In this document: piece by piece, positions 1 through 7,536 of the stretch
How the letters are laid out: every line of letters begins with the position of its first letter
Position numbering within the stretch: the first letter of the stretch is position 1
Assembly (NCBI GenBank): GCA_964614215.1
Contig: CAZTKP010000071.1
Location: forward strand, 1 to 13,138
From: CAZTKP01 sp964614215
GTDB taxonomy: Bacteria > UBP6 > UBA1177
DNA length: 13,138 bases
Direction of reading: 5' to 3'
Notes under the pieces: generated by a model
The model's database searches: none
What the model saw: only the letters and a program-made list of their open reading frames with translations
Told to the model about the DNA's origin: nothing
Made by a program: the position numbers and the translations under genes

Positions 1-684
1 AAAGATGAAGATATCACTGGTTCGATCAACGAAACTTTCAGGAAAGATGTTGATTTCCTCTATGTTGCTGACGGTCACCATAGAAGTGCAAGTGCCGCAA
101 GAGCAAAATCAGAAAAGATAAAGAACGATCCTAACCCGAGTAATGAGAAGGAATACAACTACTTCCTCGCTGTTTTCTTCCCTGCAAAACAGCTTAAGAT
201 ACTCGATTACAACAGAGTCCTCTTCACAATGAACGGACTCACAAAGGATGAGTTCATTGAAAAAGTTGCAGAGAAGTTCGAGTTCACAGGAAGAATGGAA
301 GACAGACCGAAATCTGCAAAGGAATTCGGACTTTACCTTGACGGTGAGTGGCAGATCATAAAGGCTAAGGAAGGCACATACCCTGCCGAAGATCCTGTTG
401 AAAGCCTTGATGTTGCAATTCTTCAGAACAACCTCCTTTCACCTATCCTCGGGATCGGTGATCCCAGAAGTGACGAGAACATCGACTTCGTAGGCGGAAT
501 CAGAGGAACAAAGGAACTTAAAAAGAGAGTTGACAGCGGCGAATGTTCAATGGCTTTCAGCCTTTTCCCGACCTCTATCGAACAGCTTATGAGCGTTGCG
601 GATGCAGGAAAGGTTATGCCTCCTAAATCTACATGGTTCGAGCCTAAACTCAGAAGCGGTCTGATGACACATCTGCTTGACTGA
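1..684 (+). CDS. DUF1015 family protein, C-terminal part (5' end outside window)
   Basis: The frame is open from the first base, so this is the last 227 residues of a longer protein. Near the start of the visible part is the family hallmark DGHHR (bases 70-84, within YVADGHHRSA). The C-terminus carries a PPKSTWFEPKLRSGL-type ending that is also typical of DUF1015 proteins. Full members are usually about 400 residues, so roughly 40-45 percent is missing here. The function of DUF1015 is not established. I recall that these genes often lie beside serA/serC (serine biosynthesis), but the neighbour that would test this lies outside the window. There is no signal peptide to judge and the visible part has no membrane segment, so it is probably cytoplasmic. 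The TGA stop at 682-684 lies in a small inverted repeat. Family assignment is fairly sure; role unknown. Confidence 0.85.
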   Translation, partial: KDEDITGSINETFRKDVDFLYVADGHHRSASAARAKSEKIKNDPNPSNEKEYNYFLAVFFPAKQLKILDYNRVLFTMNGLTKDEFIEKVAEKFEFTGRMEDRPKSAKEFGLYLDGEWQIIKAKEGTYPAEDPVESLDVAILQNNLLSPILGIGDPRSDENIDFVGGIRGTKELKKRVDSGECSMAFSLFPTSIEQLMSVADAGKVMPPKSTWFEPKLRSGLMTHLLD

Positions 685-701
685 TTCAAATACCTGAATC
701 A
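682..701 (+). other. Small inverted repeat at the stop codon of the DUF1015 gene
   Basis: TGATTCA (682-688) and TGAATCA (695-701) pair perfectly over 7 bases with a 6-base loop, and the first arm contains the stop codon. There is no U-run after it, so it is not a convincing intrinsic terminator. It may stabilise the 3' end of the message or be chance. Confidence 0.35.
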
Positions 702-705
702 TGGA

Positions 706-773
706 CGTAGGGGTTGACCCGTGTGTCAACCCATCTAATAAATACGGGCGGACACATGGGTACCGCCCCTACG
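706..773. repeat. REP/MITE-like double-hairpin palindromic element
   Basis: The outer ends CGTAGGGG (706-713) and CCCCTACG (766-773) are perfect 8-base inverted repeats. Each half also folds on itself. The left hairpin is GGGTTGAC (711-718) with GTCAACCC (725-732). The right hairpin is GGGCGG (746-751) with CCGCCC (763-768). The right half, reverse-complemented, aligns with the left half, and the stem differences are compensatory (TTG/CAA against CGG/CCG). This is the architecture of dispersed intergenic palindromes of the REP/BIME or short-MITE type. There is no coding capacity, and only one copy is visible here. Confidence 0.7.
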
Positions 774-783
774 GTTGAATTAA

Positions 784-811
784 TTGCCTTTACCCCCAAA
801 ACCTGTAAAAT
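784..811 (+). promoter_or_regulatory. Possible sigma-70-type promoter of the GAF/AAA+ regulator
   Basis: TTGCCT (784-789) and TAAAAT (806-811) are separated by 16 bases and lie about 30 bases upstream of the ATG at 842. The match is moderate. A GGAG Shine-Dalgarno site at 832-835 sits 6 bases before the ATG. No -24/-12 sigma-54 promoter was seen in this gap. Confidence 0.35.
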
Positions 812-841
812 CCCGTGAGCTAACTGTAAACGGAGATTATC

Positions 842-2818
842 ATGGACACACTTTTTGACAAGAACATCTACAAGGATCTGCTTGATATCATTATGGAAAT
901 GGTCAAAGCACAGGATATGGACGATATGATAATCAGACTTAACAGATCCATTGAGACCGTTATGCCGACAACTACAGTTTACGCTGCGATCTGGGATAAG
1001 TACGACGAGGAGATAGAACTGTTCCCCAAAAAGGCTGCGGGAACATCCGAGTCCGCTGTAAAGGAACTTTTCTGCCATTTTCTCAAATCAGATACCACAC
1101 AGTTTTCAGGAAAGATGAGCGACCTGGATATTAAGATCAAGAAAAACTCAATTAAAGCTTCAGGCATTTTTTACAGCATGAAAAGGATGGAAAAAGGTAT
1201 CAGAGGTGCCGTTATCGGCTTTCATGATACCGATCTGGAACTTCAGAAAACAGAAGTTATCTCAAAGACCATCCTGCCGCAGTTCTGGGACATCTTCTCT
1301 CAGCGCTATCTCAAGATGGTCACTGGAAAGGAAACTGAAATGCTGTGGAAGATGAAGGACTTACAATCTGAAACCACAGGAAGATACCTCAACAACATCG
1401 AGCTTAACAAACTCCTTGAGAATCTGCTTGAGCTTGCTCTGCGTAAGATAAGACTGAAGTGCGGATGTGTTCTTCTTCTCAATGAAAAAACAGGTGAACT
1501 TGAATTTGAGCCGAGAGCTGTGAAAGGAAAGTCGCTTTCTATCATTCCCGAGAAACTTTCACTTGAGGAAAAAAGTCTCGCATCGATAGTTATCCGCACG
1601 AACACATACTATCTCTGTAACAACACTGAAAAAGAGCCCAACTACTACCCTCTTTTTCAGGGAGTTCAGTCTTCTCTCGTGGTTCCCATTACCTTCCAGG
1701 AAAGATCTATCGGCGTTATTGCAATAGAATCTGAAACCATGAACGAGTTCAAGATGGAGGATGTTCATATCATAACCGCCCTTGCAAAAGAAGCGACAAT
1801 GTTCATCAGGCGTGCCCAGCTCTTTGCGGAAACCGCTAAGAAAGGTTACGGCATCATGATCCTCGGAACTTCGAGCGAGTGGAAGGATGTCGAAAAGAGG
1901 ATAGAAAAAGCATCAAGGACCGACGCAACTGTTCTTCTGCGGGGAGAAAGCGGAACCGGTAAGGAACTCCTTGCCCACGCAATTCACTTTAACAGCCCTA
2001 GAAAAGATCTGCCTTTTATAACTGTCAACTGTGCGGCTATACCTTCAGAACTTCTTGAAAGTGAGCTTTTCGGACACGTTAAAGGAGCTTTTACAGGTGC
2101 ATATTACAACAAGACCGGTGAATTTGAAAAAGCTGAAGGAGGCACGATATTTCTTGATGAGATCGGCGATCTGCCCATGCTTCTTCAGGTTAAACTGCTC
2201 AGAACACTTCAGAGCGGTGAAATAAGGCCCGTAGGAAGCAATAAGGTGGCAAAAAGGGTAAATGTAAGGGTAATTGCCGCAACAAGCCGTGATCTTGAGG
2301 CTATGGTCAGAAAAAGCGAGTTCAGAATGGATATGTATTACAGACTTAACGTTGTTCCCATAAGAGTCCCGAGTCTTAGAAACTATAGGAAGGACATTCC
2401 TCTTTTGGTGAAAAATTTTATAAAAGATGCCAACTCGAACTACAAGACATCTATCAGAAATATCGACCCTGAAGCTATGAAAGCTCTCATGCAATACAAC
2501 TATCCCGGAAACGTCCGGCAGCTGCGCAACTTCATTAACCAGGCGGCCATTATGTCTGAAAGCGAAAGTATCACTATCGATGACCTGCCTGAAGAGCTGC
2601 TTACAAAGGAAAAAGTCGTCGATGAACCCGTCTACGAGGATATAAAGGATTTCAGCAGTTACATTGAGGAAAAGGAAAAAACTGTGGAGAATTTTACAAG
2701 GAACTACTTTTCATCACTTCTGAAAATGACATCGGGAAACGTCATGAAATCGGCCCGGATAGCGGGAATATCAAGAGTCGCGCTATATAAAATAATCAAC
2801 AAGTACGATCTCGGCTAG
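842..2818 (+). CDS. GAF-domain sigma-54-dependent transcriptional activator (NtrC/NifA/FhlA-type)
   Basis: This 658-residue regulator is predicted to bind upstream of sigma-54 promoters and use ATP hydrolysis to open the polymerase complex. Residues 1-145 form a poorly conserved, possibly GAF-like sensory region. A recognisable GAF domain follows (about 185-325, with SSLVVPI near 277-283). The AAA+ domain (about 342-570) has Walker A GESGTGKE (368-375), the sigma-54 contact loop GAFTGA (415-420), Walker B GGTIFLDEIGD (433-443), a sensor-I-like VIAATSRDL and the sensor-II region YPGNVRQL. The C-terminus is a Fis-type helix-turn-helix (about 630-658, GNVMKSARIAGISRVALYK). There is no receiver domain, so control is probably by a ligand or partner at the GAF region rather than phosphorylation. 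The start is supported by GGAG 6 bases upstream. The stop overlaps the convergent amidohydrolase stop. Targets and signal are unknown. Confidence 0.93.
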   Translation: MDTLFDKNIYKDLLDIIMEMVKAQDMDDMIIRLNRSIETVMPTTTVYAAIWDKYDEEIELFPKKAAGTSESAVKELFCHFLKSDTTQFSGKMSDLDIKIKKNSIKASGIFYSMKRMEKGIRGAVIGFHDTDLELQKTEVISKTILPQFWDIFSQRYLKMVTGKETEMLWKMKDLQSETTGRYLNNIELNKLLENLLELALRKIRLKCGCVLLLNEKTGELEFEPRAVKGKSLSIIPEKLSLEEKSLASIVIRTNTYYLCNNTEKEPNYYPLFQGVQSSLVVPITFQERSIGVIAIESETMNEFKMEDVHIITALAKEATMFIRRAQLFAETAKKGYGIMILGTSSEWKDVEKRIEKASRTDATVLLRGESGTGKELLAHAIHFNSPRKDLPFITVNCAAIPSELLESELFGHVKGAFTGAYYNKTGEFEKAEGGTIFLDEIGDLPMLLQVKLLRTLQSGEIRPVGSNKVAKRVNVRVIAATSRDLEAMVRKSEFRMDMYYRLNVVPIRVPSLRNYRKDIPLLVKNFIKDANSNYKTSIRNIDPEAMKALMQYNYPGNVRQLRNFINQAAIMSESESITIDDLPEELLTKEKVVDEPVYEDIKDFSSYIEEKEKTVENFTRNYFSSLLKMTSGNVMKSARIAGISRVALYKIINKYDLG

Positions 2819-3939
2819 TTGCTCAGATATACTTTTTCAGCATTTCCACTGAGAATTTTTGTAATTTCTTCTTTTGTGAAACCTACTTCTTTGATGACTT
2901 TCACAACTTTTTCAAGGTACATTCCGATCATTCCGCAGTACTGAGGCCCGTCAGTTGCAAACATTGCCTTATCAACGATCCCCATTTCCTTCACCTTTGT
3001 GAGAACATAGAGTATCTGGCCGTAATCTTTGCTGTATCCTTCGACAGTATCCTCCTCGCCTTCGGGAACTTCGCTGCCGTTCTCATCGATCTTAAAGGCA
3101 CCCGAGAGAGCACTGAGATCAATATAGACGTTCGGATAGTTCTTAGCCAGGTCCAGTGTATCATTTACCGCCCGCTTGTCACCTGTACCGGAGTGAGCGA
3201 ACACCATGTTCACGACTTTTTCATCGTTGGGATCACCGTTCTCATCAAGACCGTCATGAGCTTTTATAACATCTTCGAGATAGATAGGATTGTAGTATTC
3301 AGGAGTTGTCATTGATCCCGGAAAAGGAGAAAAACCACTGTGCATTAGCACGGGAACAGAATACTCGGCGGCAACATCAAAGACATTGTGGTAAAGAGCA
3401 TCGTTAAAGGCAACTCCCTGATGAGCATGAGCAAGTTTTATACCGACAAAAAGGTCTGGTCTCTGCTCAAAGTATGAACCTATAGCTTCCATTCTTTCAG
3501 CCTGCAGAGCAACATTATCATAATCATCAAAGTTGACTCCCACCATTCCCCAAAGGACCTGATTGCCGTTTTCATCTTTGTTCCCTTCATCTGTAAGAAG
3601 GTCTTCAAGATACCTGTTTGTCGCATAACCGGTCGTTTTCTGTGCGTAAACTGAAAGAATTATACCCTTTTCCACTCCTGCAAGCTCCATATTGCCGATA
3701 ATTCCGATATTCTCAGCATAAGGATTAATAAAATTAGGAAGAATTCCGGGAAGATAAGGAACGCCCATCTGAATTGTTTCTGTAAAGTTAACTTTAGCCT
3801 TTAACGGCATTCCACCGTATTCACCTGTATGAAGATGTGGATCAGTTACCTTGTATGTTTCGCCGTCGATCTCTATCTCAGCTGAAAGATTAAAAGTGAA
3901 AAGAACTGAGAAAATTATTGCAAGCACTGTTATTTTCAT
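2815..3939 (-). CDS. Exported amidohydrolase-2 (ACMSD-like TIM-barrel) metal-dependent hydrolase
   Basis: The protein has 374 residues and a signal peptide (hydrophobic core 5-17, likely cleavage after NLSA, residue 20). The mature part has the amidohydrolase-2 metal-site pattern: HLH (H35, H37) just after the first strand, H200 in VLMH, H249 in VFAH and D330 in FATDG, with the family-typical SGNAEKVY near the end. Relatives are decarboxylases and hydrolases acting on carboxylate or ester substrates; the substrate here is unknown. I chose ATG at 3937-3939 over an in-frame ATG 33 bases upstream. It is preceded by GGGAG (complement of 3946-3950) and begins a proper signal peptide, whereas the longer version would overlap the upstream lipoprotein gene. 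That gene ends 11 bases before, so the two form an operon. Unusual are the export of this normally cytoplasmic fold and three DENG-containing acidic loops (122-126, 232-236, 285-289). Confidence 0.85.
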   Translation of the reverse strand: MKITVLAIIFSVLFTFNLSAEIEIDGETYKVTDPHLHTGEYGGMPLKAKVNFTETIQMGVPYLPGILPNFINPYAENIGIIGNMELAGVEKGIILSVYAQKTTGYATNRYLEDLLTDEGNKDENGNQVLWGMVGVNFDDYDNVALQAERMEAIGSYFEQRPDLFVGIKLAHAHQGVAFNDALYHNVFDVAAEYSVPVLMHSGFSPFPGSMTTPEYYNPIYLEDVIKAHDGLDENGDPNDEKVVNMVFAHSGTGDKRAVNDTLDLAKNYPNVYIDLSALSGAFKIDENGSEVPEGEEDTVEGYSKDYGQILYVLTKVKEMGIVDKAMFATDGPQYCGMIGMYLEKVVKVIKEVGFTKEEITKILSGNAEKVYLSN

Positions 3940-3950
3940 ATCTATCTCCC

Positions 3951-4640
3951 TTAATTTATTGTGGTTTCGCATTTTTCCATCACCGGAACTTCGTACTTAA
4001 GTTCATAAGGCGGATAAACTCCTATGATCACAGCCTTATCATCTTCGTACTGAACGGAAAAACCCTCTGTATAGTAGACATACTCTCCGGTATCTTCCTT
4101 TTGCGCATCTTTCATAAGCTTTTCGATCTCTGTTCTTGTCATATCCGGAAGGACATCACCTTCAAATTTGCCTCCCGCCATTGCTCCCACGGCAAGAAGC
4201 TTGGCATCATCACTTATCTGATACTGATCACTTGAAGCAAAGACAACCTCAACACCCAAGTCCTTATACTTTGCACTTCCGAGTCTGTTAAAGCAGATGG
4301 GACTATCCGGATCGCCGTACTTCTCTTTCATCTGAACATAGGTCATTCCTATAACGAAACCGCCGATACCTGTACCGCTGTTTATCTTTAAAGGCTCTTT
4401 TTCAACTGTATCAGCATCATCGTTTTCTAAATCATTCTCATTATCTGTAACAGCTTCATCAGTCTCCTCGTCAGAATTATCCGTGACTTCATTTTCGTCA
4501 ACTGTTTCATCAGCGGCCTGATCATCATCACTACCTGTTACATTGTCCATATCATTCTCTTCCACTTTACCGTCGTTATCTCCGCATGAAATAAATGACA
4601 CAAGAAAGATCATGACCAAAAAAAACATCTTCTTTTTCAT
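3951..4640 (-). CDS. Lipoprotein with acidic linker and duplicated SmpA-like half-domains
   Basis: The protein has 229 residues. It starts with Lys-rich MKKK, a hydrophobic core and the lipobox FISC, giving lipidation at C19. Residues 20-82 are a Glu/Asp/Asn/Thr-rich disordered linker. The folded part (about 87-229) has two similar halves. One begins IGMTYVQMKEKYGDPD and runs to a GVEVVF strand; the other begins PDMTRTEIEKLMKDA and runs to a GFSVQYEDDKAVIIGVY strand. This resembles the 'lGMt..ev...lG.P' pattern of SmpA/BamE-like periplasmic modules, but I only infer that fold. The start is set by AAGGAG (complement of 4647-4652) and the signal peptide; an upstream in-frame extension to 4778 lacks both. 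It is the first gene of a two-gene unit with the exported amidohydrolase. Function is unknown. Confidence 0.82.
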   Translation of the reverse strand: MKKKMFFLVMIFLVSFISCGDNDGKVEENDMDNVTGSDDDQAADETVDENEVTDNSDEETDEAVTDNENDLENDDADTVEKEPLKINSGTGIGGFVIGMTYVQMKEKYGDPDSPICFNRLGSAKYKDLGVEVVFASSDQYQISDDAKLLAVGAMAGGKFEGDVLPDMTRTEIEKLMKDAQKEDTGEYVYYTEGFSVQYEDDKAVIIGVYPPYELKYEVPVMEKCETTIN

Positions 4641-4863
4641 TTGTGACTCCTTAAAAAAATTAAAAAACAACACAGACACAATGAATTTATCATCCCTAAA
4701 AAGACTATCGACCGTAATTCCAATTGAGAACGCAGTAGTTTTTAAGGACTTTGATGCAAAAAGACACGGCAGGCCCAACCAGATGTTTTAACTGAATTAT
4801 TTTAAAACCAGTACAGATTTCCTAATTAGATGTTTTCTGGAAAATCAGGACTTAAGGATGCTT
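4641..4863. other. AT-rich intergenic region, dtd to lipoprotein gene
   Basis: These 223 bases lie downstream of dtd and upstream of the 229-residue lipoprotein, both on the minus strand. I found neither a convincing hairpin plus U-run terminator for dtd nor a good -35/-10 pair for the lipoprotein. The clear element is its AAGGAG ribosome site (complement of 4647-4652). An 82-codon plus-strand frame crossing this region has no ribosome site or protein-like composition. Confidence 0.6.
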
Positions 4864-5313
4864 CTAGACCCTCTTCCTTGAATCGATCATAAATGTGACA
4901 GGCCCGTCATTGGTAAGTTCAACATCCATCTTAGCGCCGAAAACTCCGGTCTGAACCTTTGGATGAACTTTTGAAAGATCCAGTACAAACTCCTCAAACA
5001 TTCTCTCAGCCTTCTCAGGTTCCATAGCATTATCAAAAGACGGCCTTCTGCCTTTGTTAACGTTTCCTGCAAGCGTGAACTGACTTACAACGAGAAGTTC
5101 TCCGTCAATATCCTGAACTGAAAGATTCATTTTCTGCTCACCATCCTCAAAAAGTCTGAGCTCTGTGATCTTTTTTATAATGTAATCCATATCTTTTTTT
5201 TCATCATCCTTTTCAATTCCCGCAAGGACGAGCAGACCTTTTTTAATGGAAGAAACCGTTTTTTCATCAACTTTTACTGAAGCTTTTGCCACTCTCTGAA
5301 CAACTGCGATCAT
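4864..5313 (-). CDS. dtd: D-aminoacyl-tRNA deacylase
   Basis: This cytoplasmic proofreading enzyme removes D-amino acids (and Gly from tRNA-Ala) from mischarged tRNAs. At 149 residues it has the normal family length. The beginning MIAVVQRV is typical. The two active-site motifs are present as SQFTLA (77-82) and NDGPVT (135-140), and KGRRPSF (87-93) is also conserved. ATG at 5311-5313 is chosen because AGGAGG (complement of 5319-5324) lies 5 bases upstream and homologues begin at this Met; a start 39 bases further upstream is less likely. It has its own sigma-70-type promoter and no obvious functional tie to the neighbouring exported proteins. Confidence 0.96.
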   Translation of the reverse strand: MIAVVQRVAKASVKVDEKTVSSIKKGLLVLAGIEKDDEKKDMDYIIKKITELRLFEDGEQKMNLSVQDIDGELLVVSQFTLAGNVNKGRRPSFDNAMEPEKAERMFEEFVLDLSKVHPKVQTGVFGAKMDVELTNDGPVTFMIDSRKRV

Positions 5314-5343
5314 TTTTTCCTCCTGAGACTCAAGATCTGTAAG

Positions 5344-5371
5344 ACTATACAATTTAAGCGTTTTTTCTCAA
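5344..5371 (-). promoter_or_regulatory. Sigma-70 promoter of dtd
   Basis: Read on the minus strand, -35 TTGAGA (5366-5371) and -10 TATAGT (5344-5349) each match consensus at five of six positions, with a 16-base spacer. Transcription would start near 5336-5338, just before the AGGAGG at 5319-5324. Confidence 0.65.
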
Positions 5372-5373
5372 GA

Positions 5374-5387
5374 AATCCGTTCGGATT
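5374..5387. promoter_or_regulatory. Short dyad upstream of dtd (possible operator)
   Basis: AATCCG (5374-5379) and CGGATT (5382-5387) form a perfect inverted repeat around TT. It lies just upstream of the dtd -35 box in the divergent gap shared with the protease operon. It is too short and tight to be a strong hairpin; it could be a protein-binding site or chance. Confidence 0.25.
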
Positions 5388-5505
5388 AATAAAACCGCAC
5401 CACAATTCATACATTTTTCCGGACCTTCTTTCCAAAAATGGGCGAATTTAATGTCATCTTTCTTAAAAATTAACTGTGTGTTGTTAATAACAGGAGAATA
5501 AGTCC

Positions 5506-7536
5506 ATGAAAAAGGTTCTGATCACAACAATTATTTTAATGATCTTTTTTAGCCTGACAGCTCAGAAAGTTTTCTATCCTGACCCCAAAGGAAAAGCTCA
5601 GTATTTTGAAAAGACCGGTGAAAAGAACGGCTGGCCCGTTGTAAAATTTGAAGGCGGAAAACCGATGTATCTTAACGGAACTATGGGTCTTGTTTTCAAG
5701 GCGGAAGTACCTCAGCGTATCCATGGAGAATTTCTTAAAAAGCATGGACTTGAAGTTATCTATCACGATGAAACTGATCCCGGTTACTACCTGACAAAGA
5801 TGAAAAAAGGAGCTAAGCCTTTCAGACTTTCGGTGAAACTCTTTAACAGCGGTCTTCTTAAATGGGCTCAGCCTGATTTCAGAACACATTTCGAGATCGC
5901 TACAGACGCTGATGCTATTGATGATGCTGATGTTTTAATTGATACTGATCCAGAAGCACCTGATACTGACATGGCTTCGCCTGAACCTGTTGAACCTGAC
6001 GACACCTGGTATTCCCAATACACTGTGGGAAGATGGCATCATGAAAAGATCTACTCCAACCTTGCATGGGCACTTGAGCAGGGAGATCCTCAAATAAAAA
6101 TAGCAATAGTTGATAACGGCGTTGACCTTGAACACGAAGATCTTGTTGACAACCTTCTTCCGGATCTTGGCTGGAACTTCGTTGATGAAAATTCCGATGC
6201 ATCCTATAAATTTCATACAGGAACAACGGCCTACGCTTCAAGAATTATGGCCGCTCACGGAACAAGTGTGGCGGGCATTGCAGCGGCTAAAGGCAACAAC
6301 GGAAAGGGAATTGCAGGGATATGCTGGGACTGCGGAATTATACCGATAAGATTCATCGATACTGATGTCGGAACAGGTTATGTGGACACTTTTCATAAAG
6401 CATATCTGGCACTTAAATGGGCCGTTGATAAAGGGGCTTCTGTTGTGAACAATTCATGGGTGTGGTGGAATCAGAGCACCTGCGGAACAGTTCCATTTAA
6501 CTCCTACGTCGAGCAAGCGGTGCAGTATGCACTTAAAAACGGGCGTGACGGAAAAGGAACTCTTATGGTATGGGCGGCAGGAAATAACTTCTGTGACACA
6601 GCTAAAGTTAAGAACTTTGATAATGAACATATTGTCGTTGTTTCCGCTTTGAGGCACAATACTCTCGATGACCTCAAAGGGTACAAATCAATTTATTCAA
6701 ACTACGGAGATGCAATCGATGTTATAGCTCCTGCAGGTGATCCTGACGATTCTCCACCATATTCCGGAATTGTCGCAACTGACATTTCAATGGGACTTGG
6801 CGGTGATGCCGGCAACTATGCGACCAATCCGTCGTTTACAGGAACTTCAGCAGCGGCTCCTGTCGTTTCAGGTGCTATTGGACTTATGCTTTCAGCTAAA
6901 CCTGAGATGAAGTTCTTTGAAGCGCTTCACTGTCTTAAAAAAGCTGCCGCTGCGGGTGTTGCTCAAAGGATCGCAGACGGAGATATGGTAGATGACCACA
7001 ACATTATAGACAAGGACCGCCAGGTGGTCGGACAGTGCGAATGGAAGGATATCAAAGATACTTATTTCGGCGTGACCATGCAGCACAACAACTGTTTCGG
7101 CTACGGCTATCTTGATGTTTACGAGATGGTGAGAATGGCTCTTAACGATGAATGTACCTACGAGCAGGAACTTTGTGAAAGCGACGAAGACTGTCCTGAA
7201 GATCAGTTCTGTGACACGGAAACCGGTCTATGTATCCTTGAAGTAGGCTGTAAAACTGATGAGGACTGCCTGACCTATCAGAAATGTGATGTAGAGAGCG
7301 GGTTGTGTTATTTTGTGGATGAGGAACCGGAGGACGAAGTGGACGACTCGGACGTGTCGGACACGTCGGACAACCAGTCGGACCTGTCGGACGAGTCAGA
7401 GGTGTCTGACAAAGACCAGTCGGACCAGTCTGACGAGTCGGAGATGTCAGACATGACTGAAGAAGTCAACGATGATGCAGTTATCGAGGATGAGGTTGTT
7501 GGTTGCGGTTGCACAATTGTAGGTGGAGAGTGGTGA
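5506..7536 (+). CDS. Secreted subtilisin-like (S8) serine protease with Cys-rich repeats and Asp/Ser tail
   Basis: The protein has 676 residues. A signal peptide (1-19, cleavage about SLTA|Q) is followed by a propeptide-like region (20-130) ending in LKWAQPDF, then an acidic linker (131-167). The S8 domain spans about 168-545. Its triad is visible: D203 in IVDNGVDLEHEDL, H251 in HGTSVAG and S448 in GTSAAAP, with oxyanion N360 in WAAGN. Two Cys-rich repeats follow (C557-C576 and C582-C601), both spaced C-x5-C-x5-C-x6-C. After an Asp/Ser repeat tail (613-650) the protein ends in GCGCTIVGGEW. AGGAG (5492-5496) lies 9 bases before the ATG. Its TGA stop shares its A with the ATG of the next gene (TGATG), implying translational coupling. 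Role: extracellular or surface proteolysis, substrate unknown. The propeptide suggests synthesis as a zymogen. Confidence 0.93.
   Translation: MKKVLITTIILMIFFSLTAQKVFYPDPKGKAQYFEKTGEKNGWPVVKFEGGKPMYLNGTMGLVFKAEVPQRIHGEFLKKHGLEVIYHDETDPGYYLTKMKKGAKPFRLSVKLFNSGLLKWAQPDFRTHFEIATDADAIDDADVLIDTDPEAPDTDMASPEPVEPDDTWYSQYTVGRWHHEKIYSNLAWALEQGDPQIKIAIVDNGVDLEHEDLVDNLLPDLGWNFVDENSDASYKFHTGTTAYASRIMAAHGTSVAGIAAAKGNNGKGIAGICWDCGIIPIRFIDTDVGTGYVDTFHKAYLALKWAVDKGASVVNNSWVWWNQSTCGTVPFNSYVEQAVQYALKNGRDGKGTLMVWAAGNNFCDTAKVKNFDNEHIVVVSALRHNTLDDLKGYKSIYSNYGDAIDVIAPAGDPDDSPPYSGIVATDISMGLGGDAGNYATNPSFTGTSAAAPVVSGAIGLMLSAKPEMKFFEALHCLKKAAAAGVAQRIADGDMVDDHNIIDKDRQVVGQCEWKDIKDTYFGVTMQHNNCFGYGYLDVYEMVRMALNDECTYEQELCESDEDCPEDQFCDTETGLCILEVGCKTDEDCLTYQKCDVESGLCYFVDEEPEDEVDDSDVSDTSDNQSDLSDESEVSDKDQSDQSDESEMSDMTEEVNDDAVIEDEVVGCGCTIVGGEW
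7342..7416 (+). repeat. 75-bp Asp/Ser coding repeat, copy P (protease tail)
   Basis: This encodes residues 613-637 of the protease, pattern DDSDVSDTSDNQ then SDLSDESEVSDKD. Asp is always GAC in the unit. It is the first of four related copies in three adjacent genes and is followed by a further degenerate Asp/Ser stretch to about 7458. Confidence 0.85.

Noticed and set aside
683..701. Intrinsic terminator after the DUF1015 gene
   Set aside because: The stem is only 7 base pairs, AT-rich, includes the stop codon and is not followed by a T-run.
2134..2155. GGCACG-N4-TTCT resembling a sigma-54 promoter
   Set aside because: It lies inside the AAA+ Walker B coding region, lacks the TTGC element and has no gene start downstream.
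4543..4791. 82-codon plus-strand frame in the gap before dtd
   Set aside because: It is antisense to the acidic-linker lipoprotein start, has no ribosome site and a composition typical of non-coding AT-rich DNA.
4821..4846. AT-rich short palindromes (CTAATTAG and TTTTC/GAAAA) downstream of dtd
   Set aside because: They are short, with loops too small or stems too weak to call a terminator or operator.
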